Below are positions 14,774 to 24,979 of a DNA stretch of 64,000 nucleotides, piece by piece; position 1 is the stretch's first letter, and the number at the start of each line of letters is the position of its first letter. The stretch is from Hofstenia miamia. Its lineage: Eukaryota; Xenacoelomorpha; Acoela; Hofsteniidae. The notes under the pieces are model-generated. The model saw only the letters and a program-made list of their open reading frames with translations. It had not been told where the DNA came from and made no database searches. A program made the translations under genes and the position numbers. The stretch lies in assembly GCA_900660155.1 (NCBI GenBank), contig CABFPE010000100.1, forward strand, positions 1,536,970 through 1,600,969. Direction: 5' to 3'.

Positions 14774-14775
14774 TA
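14707..14775 (+). repeat. (ATT)n microsatellite, probable LINE 3' tail
   Basis: About 23 ATT units with one phase slip near 14735, directly downstream of the LINE remnant in the same orientation. CR1/L2-type LINEs commonly end in short tandem repeats instead of poly(A), so this is probably the element's 3' end; that link is inference. Confidence 0.8.
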
Positions 14776-17379
14776 CGAGCATCACAAGTGTATCATATGG
14801 GAAAAGCTCGTCACAAACGAGTTAAGGAAACAACGAAGCGAACAAAAGGTAGTCTAGATTTGGGTTCAAAAAGGCAATTTATAACCGCAAGCTTCTAAAA
14901 TGTTTCCCATTGCTCAACAATTTTGTGCTTAGTATTTAACACACATTTGCTGGAGTAGGCTTAAAACAAATAAGGGCTAAAATAAAAAATTTATGATGCA
15001 AACAATGTCTGCATTATCAAAAGAATTTGAAGAATCAATGTATTTCGGGTGGTTTTAATCAGAAATCCCCAAATAACAAAAAATCGTAAACTAAAAGAAC
15101 ACTTGAATACGTTACACATAAAATGTAGAAGTCTGACTGATAAACTAGGAACTCTGCAATGCAATTATTATAAGAATGAATAGTTAATTGTAGGGTTCTA
15201 TGCAACCATAATTCTTTTGTTCCATCGAGTTTCATTGGATTTGGTCTTACTAAATATTATAGTCTCATGATATAACTAATATTTTGTTCAAAAATTAATA
15301 AAATGCATGATCTTAGTTGCTTCAACTATGACCTCAATCTCATGTTGGATTCAGTTCCACTGGATGCTTAGTCCCAATTCCATTACATTGCGTCTATTGA
15401 AAATTGCAATTGACTGGATGGAATCGGAAACCTCAATCACTTAAATTTAATTTGAACAGTATCAACATTAAGTACTGACTTCGAGGCAATACCTTATCGC
15501 ATGCAGATTGAGTACAAGTATTTCAAGAATTGAGCTTGGAAAAAATTGTTTAACACCTAACGAAATACTTTGTGCATTGATGAAGAATATTTTTGAAAAA
15601 TAAAATGGCTTTTAAATAATCTCAGTTTCTTCTATAAAATATGAAAGTTTAAATATAGAATTTAATATGGAATGTTTTGGGAACGCTTGACACACCAGAA
15701 ACAATCTCCAATGTTATTTTAAAATCAATTATGCATTATTTTTATAGGTTACGTTATTAATAGAACTGTCAAAGGACAGAAAGCAAGAGTATTTGCGAAC
15801 TTTACAATGTTGAACAATTCATTTTAACAAAAGACTCAGAAAATGCGACTACTGGCTAATCGATATAAAGCACCTCATTCATAGCCCATGTGAACTTCGC
15901 AACCAGCTTATTGACATTTAAACAATTGCTTTCACACAAAAGAATGGAAAAACGACGATCGCAACTTGACTGCAAATAATAAATCCAGAAACAAAAAGCG
16001 AATATTAAAATGTTATTCTAACTTTCACAAGTCTACGTTAGACAATGACGCTGATTCCTCATCAGCTGCCACAAACCCCCGTGGCCTGAATCAGTGCAAC
16101 TGCCTTTCGATAGGAATTTTACACAAAGCAGAAATTGAAATTGAGCAAAGCAAAATAACCATTTTTCATTGGTAATTACAAACCCAAATTCGGAGCAAAA
16201 TTTTACGATCTCAATCCGAAATTAACCAAAATTATGAATCCAACGTTTAGAAAATTAGATGCGAAGTAATATTAAGCATATATATTGCTATATTTAGTCA
16301 AGATAAGAAACCGATTTTTCACGTAAATCAAACAAAAAGTGATGAAAATCTTACACAAAACTTTTAAATTAACCTATATGAAAAAATATCAGGCCTTTCT
16401 CCGATTGCTCGTTAGAAAGAAACTATTGTCCAAGACGATGATAAGTGCTGATTTGCAATTTAAGATAACCGACAATGGAAACAAATGCAATATTTGGGCA
16501 CATTTAATTAGTAAATAATTGTATCACAATAAACATTATTAATCGCATTTGATTAAAACGTCTCCTGAACGCTGTGATTGCAGTCTAAATGAATTGTAAT
16601 AAAAATGATTTGATCGACTTAACCTGAGTTTGATTAGTTGCTCAAAATTAGAACAAGTTTGGAATTTTATCTTGCTAGTTAAACTAGGTAAAGTTATATC
16701 GCAGTTTGAATCTTGTTCAAGAAAATGTTAAAACAAATGGATATTGAAACGCATAGCATTAGTAACATACAAAAACCATTAATCAAAACCACTCAATGTG
16801 TGCGAGAACATTATTGAAACACTGTAACAGTGTACTTTACACTCATACAGGAATTTCAAACATGCATATATTTCGACTTTAGGAGCACAATTATCATTAC
16901 TTTACTGATTTGAGTGTTTATATTCCAATGTAATTAAAAGGAATACATACATTTAAAATCCACATTTAAGAAGATTGACATTAATGGATTTGTGAGGTAG
17001 AGTATAAAGTGCTCTTGCAGCAAATTATAAAATTTTAATAATAATTAAAATTTGATTAAATTTGAGATCAAAGCGTATCATAAAAAGCTATTTATTAATC
17101 AACATTCCGATTTTCAGTAGCAGAAAGTTTTACGATAACATTTAAATTTCAGAAAACAACTGGTAAATATATGTTTACATTGACTCTGACCTGGAATGCA
17201 ACTACAATTATCTTTGAAAATTCATACTTTATATAATATATTGGAACAATAGGCACAGAGGCCTTCATCTTAGGTTTAAAATTGAAAATGAAATAATAAA
17301 ATATTTGCAAAATTTTCGTTTAAAAAGTATTTGATATGAAAAACCCGAGTAAGATCAACTGCATATTTAATTGGCTCAC
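14776..17379. other. No gene recognised
   Basis: AT-rich sequence. A 69-codon plus-strand frame at 15966-16175 shows no known motif. I see no structured repeats or RNA genes. Confidence 0.45.
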
Positions 17380-17720
17380 ATTTTTAAACATGAACTTTTC
17401 CACAGCTCAACCCGAGATAAACTTGCACTTCTTCTAATAGCCTGTCTTTGATGGACTGCGGGACTGCCAATCGATGTATGCCATCTACGAAACGTTGCTG
17501 TGTTATACAAAGGCGTAGAAGGTGATGGAGTCCATGATGAATGCCTTCCGATTAGCGGGCTTGTACGTCCCGGATTAGGTAAAAAATTATAGTGATTTCC
17601 AGGCATCGAAGGCGAATGTGAGATTGTGTTGGCGTACATATTGTCCAAAGTGCAGAATTCCATTTCAAATTGCCCGCCACAATTGACACATGCTGCGCTA
17701 GTTTTAAACTGAATAGCTTT
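17380..17720 (-). CDS. Candidate coding exon, Ser/Pro-rich, gene unknown
   Basis: On the minus strand a good acceptor (pyrimidine-rich CTTTCCTGCTTTTGTACAG) precedes an open frame of 113 codons. The frame ends at a GTGAGC donor-like sequence, or at the in-frame TGA that overlaps it if this is a terminal exon. Local composition is less AT-rich than its surroundings. The peptide begins with KAIQFKTSAACVNCGG, continues through a Pro/Ser/Thr-rich linker (SPLIGRHSSWTPSPSTPLYN) and ends in a basic segment containing RRSASLS, a plausible phosphorylation-type context. No domain is recognised. It lies 10 kb downstream of the last dystrobrevin exon on the same strand. However, its phase-0 entry does not match that exon's phase-2 exit, so direct splicing between them would need another acceptor or an intervening exon. 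It could be a dystrobrevin linker exon or another gene. Confidence 0.4.
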
Positions 17721-18419
17721 CTGTACAAAAGCAGGAAAGCTATTATTTTGCTAAATGAATAATTTATATCAAGCTGACCAATCAGCTGTCGAATAGGAAA
17801 CAACGAATCTGCTTTAAGAATTATAGTTTGTGTGTCTATTCCCCGTGCATCAATAAAGATGTGGAAAGGAGTAGAATATCGAAATTCGTAAACATTTAAA
17901 TGCTTACCTCAAACCGGGTCACAAACACAATTTGTAAGGAGTTTAGCGTAGTAATTGATAAATTGTAATTTATGCGCATTAATTAACAAAGAGGCAAATA
18001 TATGTTAACCAATGACAACTTTTATAAATAGCGTAAATATGCAAACAGTAATAATTATAATTTGTAAATTATAATCAACATTTATGGTAAATTAGGACTC
18101 AAATTGTGAGCTTAGTTTGCTATTCGACTCGAATTTGACAAGTCTGCTTTAAACGAAATACGTTTTTAAATTTTTTCGGTCGTAAATGTTCGTTCACGCA
18201 ATTTTGATAGTGTTAATAACTAAAAAAATTACTGTGTGATTTGGTTGCAAATATCAGAAATAAATTTGAGAAAAACTATTGTAAATAAATGAATAAGTTG
18301 CTTTACTTTTCAGCTATGCATATATTCAAAGTAAATAAACAGTTTGAAAACAATCTGATGAGAATGGCCAATACTTTTGAAAATCCTTCTTAAAATTAGA
18401 GGATTTTAATGGATTAAGA
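17721..18419. other. No gene recognised
   Basis: AT-rich sequence between the candidate exon and a LINE remnant. Nothing supported. Confidence 0.45.
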
Positions 18420-19115
18420 GTGATGGTGAAACACAACAACTTAAAAAGCACGAAAATGTTCAAGTATGATGAAAATACTCAACTGTACACCACATTGTAC
18501 ACAAATCATACAGCTGTTATCAACAAACTTGCATTTAATGACGAAATATCGAAGAGTATGATTATTACTTCTTCTAGTGGTCTTCCTCTTGATATTAATC
18601 TTCATATTAGGTCTTCGACCTTAGAGTTGTCTAGTACTGCCAAAGGCTTACATCTGCATTTGTAGCCGTTCACTTGGGTTCATGTAATGTTCTTCTCATT
18701 GGACTGTCGAAAAAGTGCATTCATAGATTGCAGTCCGTTCAGAACCTTGCGGCACATCACTCGGATTTGAAACAGTTACATTTGCTACAGATCTCCGCAC
18801 GTATTTAGAACAAGATTGCCTCAGTAGTTGGGAAATCCGAATTATATCAGATGTCTACTTGCGTTATACAGTACTATGTTACTTTATCGACCAATTTCTC
18901 ATTCAAACAAATTCTTCACGCTTCTCACTATAGTTGGTACGCGTGTTTGTAACGGTATTCCGGGTTTAATTCGCACTTTCACAAGTCTATGAAATCTTCA
19001 AATCCAGACTAAAGACTTTCCTTTTCAGTAGTGGATTTAATTAAAATTTTTGTATATTGTTGGCGGCTATACGCCCTTTTGATTTATAGTGGAGTATAAA
19101 TACACACTATTATTA
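18420..19115 (+). pseudogene. LINE 3' remnant (CR1/L2-like)
   Basis: Several collinear fragments of a non-LTR retrotransposon C-terminal region are readable in changing frames. An RSSTLELSSTAKGL segment near 18605-18650 matches the pattern just before LGV(H/Y)FDS. A segment CNVLLIGLSKKCIHRLQSVQ near 18685-18755 matches the DYCNSLLYGLP...LQ.VQN motif. Near 18955-19030 lie GIPGLIRTFTS and EIFKSRLKTFLFSSGFN, the characteristic LINE terminus. Deletions and stops make it non-functional. A TATTATTATT stretch at about 19108 may be the eroded tail. It is a different copy, and probably a different family, from the remnant at 13.9 kb. Confidence 0.75.
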
Positions 19116-19194
19116 TTTTTTCTTATATTAAAATTTTTAATATTAGGCTGAGTGGCAAAATGGCAAAATTAAACAAAATCCACACTGATTATTT

Positions 19195-19425
19195 GTCACT
19201 TGTGCAATGGAAGAACTCATTTCAAAAAGAAGCGTAATGAGGAACTGGCGTGCTGATCAAAATTTGGCCGATAAATTCTCTGCCAGACGTTTGGAGGATG
19301 AAAGCAATCACTTGATCAATTGCAGGTTGATGCAACGGAAAATACAGACATTCTTATTTCCAATGTCATAAAGTCAAATCCATTATACAATATGGAGTCT
19401 TCAGGCGACATTTTTATTGAGCTAA
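19195..19425 (+). other. Unassigned coding-like patch with apparent frameshift
   Basis: One frame from an ATG at 19208 reads through WRADQNLADKFSARRLEDES. The reading then appears to continue in another frame as VDATENTDILISNVIKSNP (near 19327-19385). The charged, helix-like composition and the two abutting open frames suggest a decayed coding sequence or exon, but I do not recognise the family. The RRLEDESNHLI segment weakly recalls tektin-type helices; I do not rely on that. No good splice sites are visible. Confidence 0.25.
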
Positions 19426-19429
19426 ATTT

Positions 19430-20095
19430 ATACATATCTCGCTGTAAATATCCCATTCAGAACTAGAAACAGCCATTGTAAGCGCGAAATGAATGTTAAA
19501 TAAAAGCATTGTATATTATATCTTGTTGGTGTTAATTAAAAAATTTAAATAGAAACAAATCACACAATGAACGTGAACAATTTGTTATGGATATCTGATG
19601 GCTTTTTTCTTGTTGAAATGACTGTTTTTGATCAATTGGCATTCTAGTGGAAATGTTTCTAAAGCTTCAATCTGATACATTAGTCAGAACATTTGAAGTT
19701 TTCCATTTTGATTTAAATCGGCCTGGAGGTTAACACTAGAATGGCCACACAATTCAAATTTTACTCAATGAAAAATCTTTCATTCAGCTATGAAACATTG
19801 ATTAAATTTTAAAACAGAGCTTAACTATTAAATCAAAAAAATTCCAGTGGCAACCTTAAATTCGCAATTGTGACTACGTTATAAAATTGCTATAAGATAC
19901 AGAATTTTTGAAATTGTGAACAAAAAATATAAGAAAATCCGTTGATATTGTTGATTTGCTATTTTAGGAACACGACACAACTTTCAAAAAGTCGGGGAAA
20001 ATTATTAATTTTCACAAATTAAACGCTTAAAGTTAGTATATTTTTAATCATTTATTTAGGCTTGTTAATTAATTCAATTACTGTTTAACTAAATT
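19430..20095. other. No gene recognised
   Basis: AT-rich sequence; nothing supported. Confidence 0.45.
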
Positions 20096-20099
20096 GCAA

Positions 20100-20213
20100 T
20101 CAACATAGATTTCCGCGGCTGACTATGATACCTCGTGGATATGGATACCACGCAGAGCTGTACGCGGCCATGCCACCGCCACCGGCATTTTTCTCACGCA
20201 AATGAGCCGCCAT
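20100..20213 (-). CDS. Candidate small ORF or first exon in a GC-rich island
   Basis: A sharply GC- and CpG-rich patch of about 110 bp stands out from the AT-rich surroundings. On the minus strand it is open from an ATG at 20213 to a TGA at 20100 (37 codons), containing AGGGGMAAYSSAWYPYPRG. A TATATAAA box lies just upstream (about 20223-20230). A second ATG at 20171 has a good context (GGCATGG) and would sit downstream of a start site placed about 30 bp from that box. A GTATCA donor-like sequence follows CCACGAG. The plus strand is also partly open (IPRGYGYHAELYAAMPPPP, ending at TGA 20203), so strand is not settled. No homology is recognised. It could be an alternative first exon or a terminal exon of an unknown gene. 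Confidence 0.3.
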   Translation of the reverse strand: MAAHLREKNAGGGGMAAYSSAWYPYPRGIIVSRGNLC

Positions 20214-20862
20214 CGAAGCAGTTTATATAAAAATGCATTTCACTATCTTAGATTTTTAAATTTCATATCGAAAATTTTTGGATTTAAACAGTTAAAATAA
20301 ATTTCGTCATGTGCCCCTTGCGCACAAGTCTGTTAGTTGGTGATCTACTAGATTTGCCTGTCGACAAACCATGTATGCTACCACTTCCTCTTTATCACTC
20401 AGCAGTAGGAGGAGCAATCCGTACAGTTGAGGACTACTAATTTATTGAGGATTGTTAATGACACTGAAGTTAGATTTGGTCCTGCACCGAAAAAGTGATA
20501 TAGTCTTGTTATCTTGTTCCGATTTTCTTACATTTGGCAAGAAAGATGTGCATACAAGTATTTATATGTAGTGGGCAAAAATGAAAGAAGCAATGAAGGA
20601 CTGCGAAGAAAGATAGCCGTCCTAAATCAACACACCAAGCACTGTGCCACTTTAGTTATCTATAGGTTTGTTATTCAACTGTTAGGCATCAGTCCTTTGC
20701 TTTGTGATTATTATCCGATTTTTCTAATTGTTTCTTATGTACATAATTCTTAATATGAATATTAATCTTAGATATTTTTTCTTCAGGAGTAGTTCAATTG
20801 CTGTAAATGTCGTAGCTCATCAGTAAGCGTCCAATTTGTTTTAATCTCAGAAGCAAATATTT

Positions 20863-20870
<8 letters not shown>

Positions 20871-20904
<34 letters not shown>
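20871..20904. repeat. (AT)n microsatellite
   Basis: Seventeen AT units, located at the downstream side of the Penelope-like remnant. Confidence 0.95.
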
Positions 20905-20908
<4 letters not shown>

Positions 20909-21044
20909 CTTGAATACCAAGCTTCTTTATCATTTTATGAAAAAACAACAAAAAATTTAATTGAATTTACTTTCGGTACTTACAGTATCATCGTCAGTTA
21001 AAAAAAAAATTATTTGGTGGAAAAAATATATATAAATCATTAAT

Positions 21045-21500
21045 CGATATCAAAATAAACTAAAATTAATGAAGAGTTTGATGACATTTGTAATTAAACT
21101 AGGTTTCTCTTCCTTAATAGAAATTGATTCTGCGATCTTGGTGCATTTATGTTTCATTAAAATATTAAAATCAGATTTTGATGCTTAATGTATTTAAGAG
21201 TGCATATAAATTTCGGATTGTAAGTGTCCATATATATGTTCTTGAATTCGTGTCTTCAAATATCTTTTGGTTTCACCAATGTAGAAGCTGTTACACTTCT
21301 GACAATTATATTAATAAACAACCATAAATGACCTTAATTTTTCATCACGCCACTTAGATAAGTTATAAACGTGCGAATTAAGCATTGATAAAATAGGTCT
21401 ATAAGGCGGAGATGTTGCATCTTTATGTATTTTGCAAAAACCGTATAGTCTTGGTGGTTGAAAACCAGTAGTATGAAAGCAATTATAATACTCTATGTCG
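21045..21500 (-). pseudogene. Penelope-like element: RT fragment plus GIY-YIG nuclease
   Basis: The minus strand reads NCFHTTGFQPPRLYGFCKIHK near 21490-21425, then RPILSMLNSHVYNLSKW. This is the N-terminal reverse-transcriptase block of Penelope-like elements (PRLYGLPKIHK...RPI.S..NS..YNLAK). Immediately after, in the same frame apart from a stop, comes the GIY-YIG endonuclease: YNCQKCNSFYIGETKRYLK, a basic RIQEH, then TKIAESISIKEEKPSLITN. Here CQKC and YIGETKR are the conserved core and IAE...I...KPSL the C-terminal part. The catalytic centre of the RT is missing between the two, so the copy has a large internal deletion, and stops interrupt the nuclease. A TGACGATGATACTGTAAGTA sequence (minus strand) follows at about 20980-20999. 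Confidence 0.8.
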
Positions 21501-21641
21501 ATTTCTCCCTAATTTTTCGTTTGAAGAAGTGTTTTTTTGAATTTATCTTCTTGAGATTGAAATATTGAAGTTGAAGTTTTCTTCTTATTTAGGAAAACCT
21601 TTTTGAATTTTGTATGTTTTTATTATCTACGACAATCCCAT

Positions 21642-21668
21642 TATATATATATATATATATATATATAT
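21642..21668. repeat. (AT)n microsatellite
   Basis: About thirteen AT units on the upstream side of the Penelope-like remnant, which is thus framed by two AT tracts. Confidence 0.95.
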
Positions 21669-21669
21669 T

Positions 21670-24600
21670 CCTTTTTGGATTATTAAATCTGTTCACAAAT
21701 ACTAATTCACAAATCATCATTGTATACTTAAGCTTGAGTTTCTTAACAAATCCAATTCAGATATGTTTAAGGGTAATACCAAAATAAGAAAACTTTGCTC
21801 AGCATTTCCTCAAAAATGAATTTAAGTCAAAGCGATTTCTGAAATCAGGAAAGATCGATCTAAGTACAAGATTTAATATAAACTCTGGTAATAATTCTAG
21901 AATTCAAAGAGAGAACATTAATTAAGCAGCCGTTACTTTAATTTAAATCAAAATAATTCTTGATGGCGTCCCCTTTGAATCTTTATTAAAACGGAAAATA
22001 TTCACAGATTGGTTTAATTTAATTTAAATACTATTCAACAAATGATCATGTCTTAGAAAAGAAAATAAATCTAATAATAATTACAAGTGTTTTGCTATAT
22101 TTACATAATGCAGCATTCTGGAATTTAAGCGCTTGAAAACAATCTATGTCGAAGCTTATATTCATAAGGGAAAAGATTTCAGAAAAACAATAATAATCAG
22201 AGATTGGCAGCGACAGCCCACTGTGCACTAATGGCAAAATATACAAATACATTTTATTCAATATGCAAAATGGCCATTTAATAGTGCTTGTGATTTTTCT
22301 GGCTTACCTTCTAATAATTAAGAATGAGGGGCTAATCGTCCATTTGCTGACTAGATTGAAAGATCAGAAGCTCTGACGATAATAATTGAAGAGTTTAGAA
22401 ATCTTCAGCATTGTCTCCGTCTCTTCCAATTTTGTGTTGCTGTTTCAAAAAGTACTTTCAACACGCGCATTTATAAGGCTTCGTTCTAGTTCGGGCCTTC
22501 TCTTAAAATTAAATAAGGCGGTAGAGTCTTTATAAGGTTCTGCTGTTTTATAGCACAGAGGGCTTAAGTTGCATATTTCTATGGCAGACTTATTAGGACT
22601 GACGGATACTTATAATCTTTAAACCATGATTATTAAATTTACCATGCTGAATGAAATGCAGCAACGTTTTGTTCAATGGAAACCTCTAACCAAAAGCAGC
22701 AAAATTGTAAAAAAGCCTTCGTTTTTATTTACTTGGCTCCCAAGCCCCATTATAAATCGTACATACAATCTTGCAGCTTGTCTCATAGTCTTGACTGACT
22801 TTCAGTGATTACTCTTAAAGTTTATGGTTTAGCAGAAGTTCGGGTAGCTCTCTACGATCGGCTGCTACTTCATATATCAGTGACTGTTCTTTGTCCGAAG
22901 TGCTCAAAATCTTTTTGATATATTAGAGATAGCGAACGCCAAATTAAGAGATTTACATTCAAACAACCTCCAAAGCGGTCATATCTCTTTGATTGGATAA
23001 GTCAAATTTGACAAATTCATATTTAAATCCTGGATTTATCATCTGCGGTTTTTAGGCTTCAACTGATATTTTTGTTGACATGTTGATTACTTGCTTCTGT
23101 TGCCATTGTCTTTGTGGAATTGTCTACCAAGGTTTTGGTATGTTTGTCATCCATTACTATTAAGCACTAAAAGTGCCTTGTTAGGATGGACATTTCATAC
23201 AAAGCCTTTAATTCATGAAAAAATTATAAGATTTGATTTTTTAATATTTCCGCTTATAATACAAGAGATGACTTGAAAATAATGGAATTCAATGTAGTAT
23301 ATAACTGAAATTCAACAACAATGAAATGCAACCAAAGGAAAGAAGAGTCGTAAAATTTGCTTTGATAATTTATATTTTTATTAGATAAAAGACGACCTTA
23401 GACAATAGGCTTAGAATCAGAAGAAGAAGTTCTAAACTCAAGTGATGATTTTGCGCTATAATTTTTTTTCAATATGAATGTTATGTATAGATAAATTCCT
23501 TAAAACTTAGGATGTCCTAACAAATATTATATACATGAATATGAAGCTTAAAATAGAAAATTAAATGAATATTGAAAAAAAAATTATAGGTAGTGATGAA
23601 TCGACTTTTTCGATTGCAGACAGCAGAAATATTGTGTCGCGTCAGCATTAATTAACAAAGTAACCTCAATTTTTAATGTCTCTCTGAATGCCATCAAAAT
23701 TTGTTAACTTGCCATTTTTACGCCGCCATGATTTATTATAACAAGACAATGCTTAATTTATAGCTGAAATAGGATTGAATTATTCCATTTTTTTCAAAAA
23801 ATCCGATTTTTCGTATCGTTAAAAATATATACATATCTCGATGATTCCAATCGGATTTAATAAACAGGCCGGTTTTAGGGGTGAGGCCCCCTTCTTAAAC
23901 ATCATATAAACATTATTAGAAATTGCGGATCATTTATGTGAAAATTGTGACACACTAAAATTTTTAGTGATTTTCATAATGTTAAAAACCAACTTTTTCA
24001 GCTTTTTTCGGCTCCCTCGACAAAGAAGGGTCTTAAAAAGACGAGCATTCATGTGTATATATACATACTTTTAATTTTTGTGGAAAACTTCATAAATAAT
24101 TGAAATTTTTGCAACATATGATTAGATTCTGTATAACTTGCAAATAATTAATTGTTTTATAATAATTCTAGCAAAAAAACTTGAATCGCCCCGTTAAAAA
24201 TTCTCTAGAAGCGCGCTTTTTAATAATTGCCGATAAATTTGGTTTAGAATTATACTAGACAGAAAATTCTATAGGGTCGTGAAATCCTGTAAAACTAATA
24301 AAAAATGAAGACGGTAGAAATTAACAAATTGCTAGCTTAGTGTTTGATAAAAACAGATTCTTAGAAAGCTGAAAAAATGTCCAGAAAATGCATCATCTGG
24401 AATTGGCATGCGATTCAACTTAAAGTAATAAGGTAGTATAAACATGTTATAAAGCACGTCGCCAGTTAACCTGTAATTCCACGACAAATTTAATTGGAAA
24501 ACGTGGCGCAATAAAAAGCTTAGAGGAAAAACTAGAGTCTCTCGTGCAAGATTTCCATTAAATTTATGATGGAGAGAATTGCTTCCTTTACAAACAACGC

Positions 24601-24765
24601 GATGTCATTTCAAATTAATATTAATAATGAAACCGACAAGACAGTGCAAATCGACTTCAACTGGCATAAAACAATCTAACATATCAAATCAAGTACTGCT
24701 AGAAATCTATCATTGGATTTTACCAGCATACTATTTGAACAAAGAGAAATATTTCTATACTCAAA
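21670..24765. other. No gene recognised
   Basis: AT-rich sequence. The patch 22340-23280 is slightly richer in GC and holds short frames on both strands (60-61 codons on plus at 22626 and 23091) without recognisable motifs. It may be an old retroelement, but nothing supports a family. A plus-strand segment at about 24500-24560 reads as a short charged helix-like peptide (AIKSLEEKLESLVQ) bounded by stops; unassigned. Confidence 0.4.
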
Positions 24766-24766
24766 C

Positions 24767-24769
<3 letters not shown>

Positions 24770-24801
<32 letters not shown>
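24770..24801. repeat. (AT)n microsatellite
   Basis: Sixteen AT units immediately before the first copy of an 80-bp direct duplication. Confidence 0.95.
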
Positions 24802-24803
<2 letters not shown>

Positions 24804-24804
<1 letters not shown>

Positions 24805-24979
24805 GTTTGAGAGCGTACAAAAACGCTAGCGAAAGTGTTGTGCGTTACTTAACACTATATTTAACACACGTAGACATTCACTCNATATATATATATATAT
24901 GTTTGAGAGCGTACAAAAACGCTAGCGAAAGTGTTGTGCGTTACTTAACACTATATTTAACACACGTAGACATTCACTC
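24804..24979. repeat. 80-bp direct duplication around a single N
   Basis: An 80-bp block at 24804-24883 is repeated at 24900-24979 with no difference I can see. It is separated by one N (24884) and a short AT tract that matches the tract before copy 1. The identity, including the flanking microsatellite, and the lone N at the junction point to overlapping contigs joined without merging, not to a true tandem repeat. The 65-codon frame spanning it (24807-25004) contains the same peptide twice and is not a real gene. Confidence 0.85.

Noticed and set aside
22340-23280. Possible retroelement-derived coding in short frames
   Set aside because: No reverse transcriptase, nuclease or Gag motif could be read on either strand.
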